From an uncultured beta proteobacterium (lineage in GTDB: Bacteria > Pseudomonadota > Gammaproteobacteria > Burkholderiales > Burkholderiaceae): a stretch of 7,479 bases of DNA. Position numbers and translations under genes: made by a program. Below the pieces are notes generated by a model. The model saw only the letters and a program-made list of their open reading frames with translations, was not told the origin of the DNA and ran no database searches. Of the stretch, positions 5,366 to 7,479 are shown in pieces (the first letter of the stretch is position 1; each line of letters opens with the position of its first letter). The stretch lies in assembly GCA_903930665.1 (NCBI GenBank), contig CAIYZI010000429.1, positions 1 through 7,479 on the forward strand, given 5' to 3'.

Positions 5366-6406
5366 TTATGGCCTCATCCTGCTGTCCAATTTTGAAAATA
5401 TTGCTTGGTGACTTGGGTGTGTGTATCTAGCTAGCATTGCAAGGGTTTTATGTCCGCTGATATGCGCCAACTCAATCACGTTAAGCCCGGCATCGGAAAG
5501 TCTGCTGAGCGCTTCATGCCTAAGATCGTGAAAGCGAATGTCATCAAACGGGTTTGCGCCTTCTGTTGACCATGCACATTTTGCTTGTTTGACTGCTTTC
5601 TCAAAATACCTACGCAGCGCATCCATACCAATTGGAAATACAACATCGGGGTCTGTATGTGCAAGTTCACTGAGTATTTTTACCGCTTGCTGTGTGAGGG
5701 GCACTTGTCTAGGGTGGCCATTTTTAGTTTGGTGTAAATAGATACGGCGTTGAGTTAGATCAACGTCAGCCCATTTCATGCCCATGATTTCACCGCGGCG
5801 CATACCTGTCTCAAGTGCAATTTGCACGATGGGGGTTAGTAGTGGTGAGGTTGATTGATTGCATGCGAAGAGTAGGGCGGTATGCATTGCTCCTGTGACT
5901 CGTTTGGTCCGGCTGGGGTTTGCTGGTAGTCGCTTGACGCCCTTCATGGGGTTGATAACTAAGATGGCCCATTCATTTTGGAGCATCTGATAGATCTTTG
6001 AGATAGCGCTGTAATAGTGATTTACCGTATCGCCTGATCTGCCTTTTGAAAGTAAATCATCGCGCACCTCAAAGACCTTTGTCTTGTCAATTTTGTGCAC
6101 TGGTGTGCTACCCCAGTACTTCATGAGCGATCGAATTGTGCCTGATTCTGTTTTGCAGTTTCGTTTGTGGATAGAGTGGTGCTTAATGTAATGCGCTGCT
6201 GCTTCGTCAAAGCCTAGGTTGACATCTAGCATGCGGTTTACTTGCGTCTTGCTGGGTTGGATTAGACCTTGGTCGATTTGTGTTTCGATCTGCCTTGCCC
6301 ACTTAGCTGCTTCGATTCGGGTTTTAAAGGTTTTGGATTGGGTGTCATACCCTTTGCGATTAATTCTGACTCTAAATGCATTCCCACGTTTTTGAATAGC
6401 TGCCAC
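5366..6406 (-). CDS. int: Tyrosine site-specific integrase
   Basis: This 346-aa phage-type integrase catalyses recombination between the element's attP and a chromosomal attB in a tRNA gene. An N-terminal arm-binding region (KRGNAFRVRINRKGYDTQSKTF) is followed by a core-binding domain (about 65-150) and a complete catalytic domain: R203 in TGMRRGE, K228 in HQTKNGHPRQVPL, H293-x-x-R296 in FHDLRHEA, H319 in ISGH and nucleophile Y328 in ARYTHP. Nothing is truncated. The start is GTG 6406, with GAGG six bases upstream and family-like sequence beginning immediately after. A TTG at 6469 would add 21 residues translated from the repeat and flank region. The gene points away from the adjacent att core, about 105 bp off. 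A short repeat cluster overlaps its start region and may allow autoregulation. Confidence 0.96.
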   Translation of the reverse strand: MAAIQKRGNAFRVRINRKGYDTQSKTFKTRIEAAKWARQIETQIDQGLIQPSKTQVNRMLDVNLGFDEAAAHYIKHHSIHKRNCKTESGTIRSLMKYWGSTPVHKIDKTKVFEVRDDLLSKGRSGDTVNHYYSAISKIYQMLQNEWAILVINPMKGVKRLPANPSRTKRVTGAMHTALLFACNQSTSPLLTPIVQIALETGMRRGEIMGMKWADVDLTQRRIYLHQTKNGHPRQVPLTQQAVKILSELAHTDPDVVFPIGMDALRRYFEKAVKQAKCAWSTEGANPFDDIRFHDLRHEALSRLSDAGLNVIELAHISGHKTLAMLARYTHPSHQAIFSKLDSRMRP

Positions 6407-6409
6407 GAT

Positions 6410-6440
6410 TGACCTCAAATGACCAAAAATTGACCAAAAG
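6410..6440. repeat. Three tandem TGACC(a/t)(a/c)AAA repeats before the integrase
   Basis: TGACCTCAAA (6410-6419), TGACCAAAAA (6420-6429) and TGACCAAAAG (6431-6440) follow each other at 10 and 11 bp, about one helical turn, so bound proteins would sit on one face of the DNA. Between an integrase gene and its att core, such repeats are typical of integrase arm-type sites or of binding sites for a recombination directionality factor. The first copy contains the integrase Shine-Dalgarno, so binding there could also repress int. Confidence 0.5.
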
Positions 6441-6497
6441 GGTTTTTGAAATGCAGTTTTTCTCTTCAACCAGTTGTTTTATATGCTTTTTTCCTAT

Positions 6498-6510
6498 GAC
6501 CCTTTGGGTC
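6498..6510. repeat. Inverted repeat GACCC-TTT-GGGTC abutting the att core
   Basis: Perfect 5-bp arms around TTT end directly before the tRNA-derived segment. Being on the element side of the junction, it may be part of the integrase core-binding arrangement or a terminator-like hairpin against incoming transcription. The stem is short, so the assignment is weak. Confidence 0.3.
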
Positions 6511-6511
6511 T

Positions 6512-6564
6512 GCAACGCCCTTCTAAGGCGTAGGTCGCACGTTCGAATCGTGCTGGGCAGGCCA
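6512..6564 (+). other. Attachment site: 3' part of a tRNA-Arg(UCU) gene
   Basis: The segment folds as the 3' part of a tRNA. It has an anticodon stem ACGCC/GGCGT around loop CTTCTAA (anticodon TCT at 6522-6524, arginine), a five-base variable loop, T stem GCACG/CGTGC around TTCGAAT, 3' acceptor strand TGGGCAG, discriminator G and an encoded CCA (6562-6564). The matching 5' acceptor (CTGCCCA) and a D arm are absent in the bases before it, so it is not a functional tRNA gene. With an integrase alongside, it is best read as the att copy left at the far end of an element that entered the 3' end of a tRNA-Arg gene. The intact gene should lie left of this window in the same orientation. Confidence 0.85.
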
Positions 6565-6903
6565 AAATCCTCTGTTTATCATGCTCCAATTTCTTTCATT
6601 GAGCTTATGGCTCGATTGTGAGTTGATCATGGTTTTGGCTTGTTTATCCGCAGTGATGACCTTGGGTGAGCGTGAAGGATCCTGGCGGACTAACTGCAAC
6701 TCAGTTGAAATTTTGACCCTGGTGATCGGGTGTCGGTTTGACCCGACTCGGATGTGTCCGGTCGCGTGACGGTTGAATGGCCCTATATGGTTGGCTTATA
6801 GACGCTCAGGGTGGGTGATTGGCGGTAATTGGGTGGCAGAGAGCGGCCAATAGCAGTCGCAAGATTTCTAGGTTTACACCAATATATTTACTAAAATCTA
6901 GGG
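6565..6903. other. Non-coding flank beyond the att site, possible IS scar
   Basis: I find no convincing gene in these 339 bases; the short open frames lack ribosome sites and familiar motifs. The segment around 6697-6720 (CAACTCAGTTGAAATTTTGA then CCC) and a second TTTGACCC at 6737-6744 recall terminal repeats of IS21-type elements, but no transposase remnant is visible. TCGGGT (6726-6731) and ACCCGA (6741-6746) form a GC-rich 6-bp stem. The stretch 6873-6897 is AT-rich and may hold the promoter of the following gene, though I see no well-spaced pair of hexamers. Confidence 0.4.
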
Positions 6904-7479
6904 ATGGCAATCAAACGTTATCGACTGAGGCTTGTAATCGAGGTGCTTGGCTTGGTACTTGGGTGGACTTATTTCGAGGCGCTATTTTCGGCTGAGCTAA
7001 GTTCGCCAATAGCGCAAGGCGTTGACGTTAGCTCGAAGCCTTTTGAGATGAATGCATTTGACGCATCAAAATCTATTGCACATTGGAATTTTTCAGTAGA
7101 AGCAATTGCTCTAAGTCGATCAAATAATAGCGTAAACCAGCCATTAGTTAGCACTCTCCCAGGCTCTTCTTCGTTTGCTCAAACAGCCTCTATTCCAGCA
7201 TCGGAAGTTTTTAACAGTAATCAATTTCAACAGGGTAGCGCTGTTGGGCCCAAGCTTACTTTGGATTATCTTGGTGATTCTGGCTATGGATTTGAGTTGT
7301 CTTATTTCAATGTTAATAATTTGAATGCAAGCAATACGATTGGACCCTCCAATCCTAGTAATTGGTACATTATGAAAGCGCCTGGCTTCTGGCAAACCCA
7401 AGATTTTGCATATCAAGGTATGACATGGGCTTCCACAACAAGTCTTTATAGTGCTGAGGCCAGTGCAAAATTTAAAGCA
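6904..7479 (+). CDS. Putative outer-membrane beta-barrel protein, 5' part only
   Basis: The frame runs from ATG 6904 to the window end, 192 codons with no stop. The N-terminus (MAIKRYRLRL, then VIEVLGLVLGWTYFEALFSA) could be a signal peptide, though two Glu in the hydrophobic part make it poor. The rest alternates polar and aromatic residues as in barrel strands: HWNFSVEAIALSRSN, KLTLDYLGDSGYGFELSYFN and LYSAEASAKFKA. The order (opening strand, long Ser/Gln-rich loop, then VGPKLTLDYLG-GYGFELSYF) resembles BBP7/Lpg1974-type pore-forming barrels, seen by eye only. The start is unsure: TAA at 6892 limits extension, and only GGG lies directly before the ATG. GTG 6943 or TTG 6952 are alternatives. 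It is probably a host gene outside the element. Confidence 0.55.
   Translation, partial: MAIKRYRLRLVIEVLGLVLGWTYFEALFSAELSSPIAQGVDVSSKPFEMNAFDASKSIAHWNFSVEAIALSRSNNSVNQPLVSTLPGSSSFAQTASIPASEVFNSNQFQQGSAVGPKLTLDYLGDSGYGFELSYFNVNNLNASNTIGPSNPSNWYIMKAPGFWQTQDFAYQGMTWASTTSLYSAEASAKFKA

Noticed and set aside
5476..5741. Frames at 5476-5670 (-) and 5538-5741 (+)
   Set aside because: Both overlap the catalytic domain of the integrase in other frames.
6488..6564. A complete functional tRNA-Arg gene
   Set aside because: No 5' acceptor strand complementary to TGGGCAG and no D arm are present upstream of the anticodon stem.
6409..6769. Frames on the + strand at 6409-6621 and 6581-6769
   Set aside because: The first runs through the repeats and the tRNA-derived att core. 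The second shows no recognisable protein pattern and no ribosome site.
6969..7416. Minus-strand frames 6969-7154 and 7144-7416
   Set aside because: They are antisense to the open porin-like frame and have no features of their own.
1..7479. CRISPR array or long direct repeats
   Set aside because: No regularly spaced repeats of CRISPR size were seen. The only tandem units are the 10-base repeats at 6410-6440.

Overview
The window looks like one end of an integrated mobile element in a Gram-negative proteobacterium of moderate GC content. The evidence is Sec signal peptides, an outer-membrane beta-barrel-like protein, and a tyrosine integrase beside a 3' tRNA-Arg fragment. A freshwater betaproteobacterium would fit, but that is a guess from overall style and not from a diagnostic gene.

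From left to right. Positions 1-1882 (+ strand) hold five tightly packed reading frames: the tail of an unknown protein, a four-cysteine zinc-ribbon-like protein, a small three-helix membrane protein, a secreted HExxH zinc metallopeptidase of the YpfJ-like (neutral zinc metallopeptidase) type, and a small secreted four-cysteine protein. The genes abut or overlap, and three of the starts are TTG codons, each with a good Shine-Dalgarno sequence. They therefore look like one translationally coupled cargo operon. Its promoter lies left of the window.

Positions 2046-6406 (- strand) form the core of the element. Reading leftward from the attachment site, these are a tyrosine integrase, a 320-bp non-coding regulatory region with a very good sigma-70-type promoter, an unrecognised 170-aa protein, a 643-aa primase-like/RepA-type helicase replication protein coupled to it, a palindromic terminator, a second promoter with an inverted repeat at its predicted start site, and a small cysteine-rich protein of the phage-associated HGG/HG motif type. 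The order int, regulatory region, small gene, primase-helicase resembles P4-like phage satellites and small integrative elements. No capsid, relaxase or conjugation gene is visible.

Positions 6512-6564 match the 3' part of a tRNA-Arg(UCU) gene, from just before the anticodon stem to CCA. The 5' half is absent, so I read this as the distal att copy; the intact tRNA should lie left of the window. The right side (6565-7479) is then host flank: about 340 bp of non-coding DNA with a possible IS scar, followed by the first 192 codons of a putative outer-membrane beta-barrel gene that runs off the window.

The core genes would integrate, replicate and regulate the element. The + strand cargo cluster, pairing a secreted peptidase with a secreted disulfide-type protein, a membrane protein and a zinc-ribbon protein, is the least explained part and the best candidate for something undescribed.
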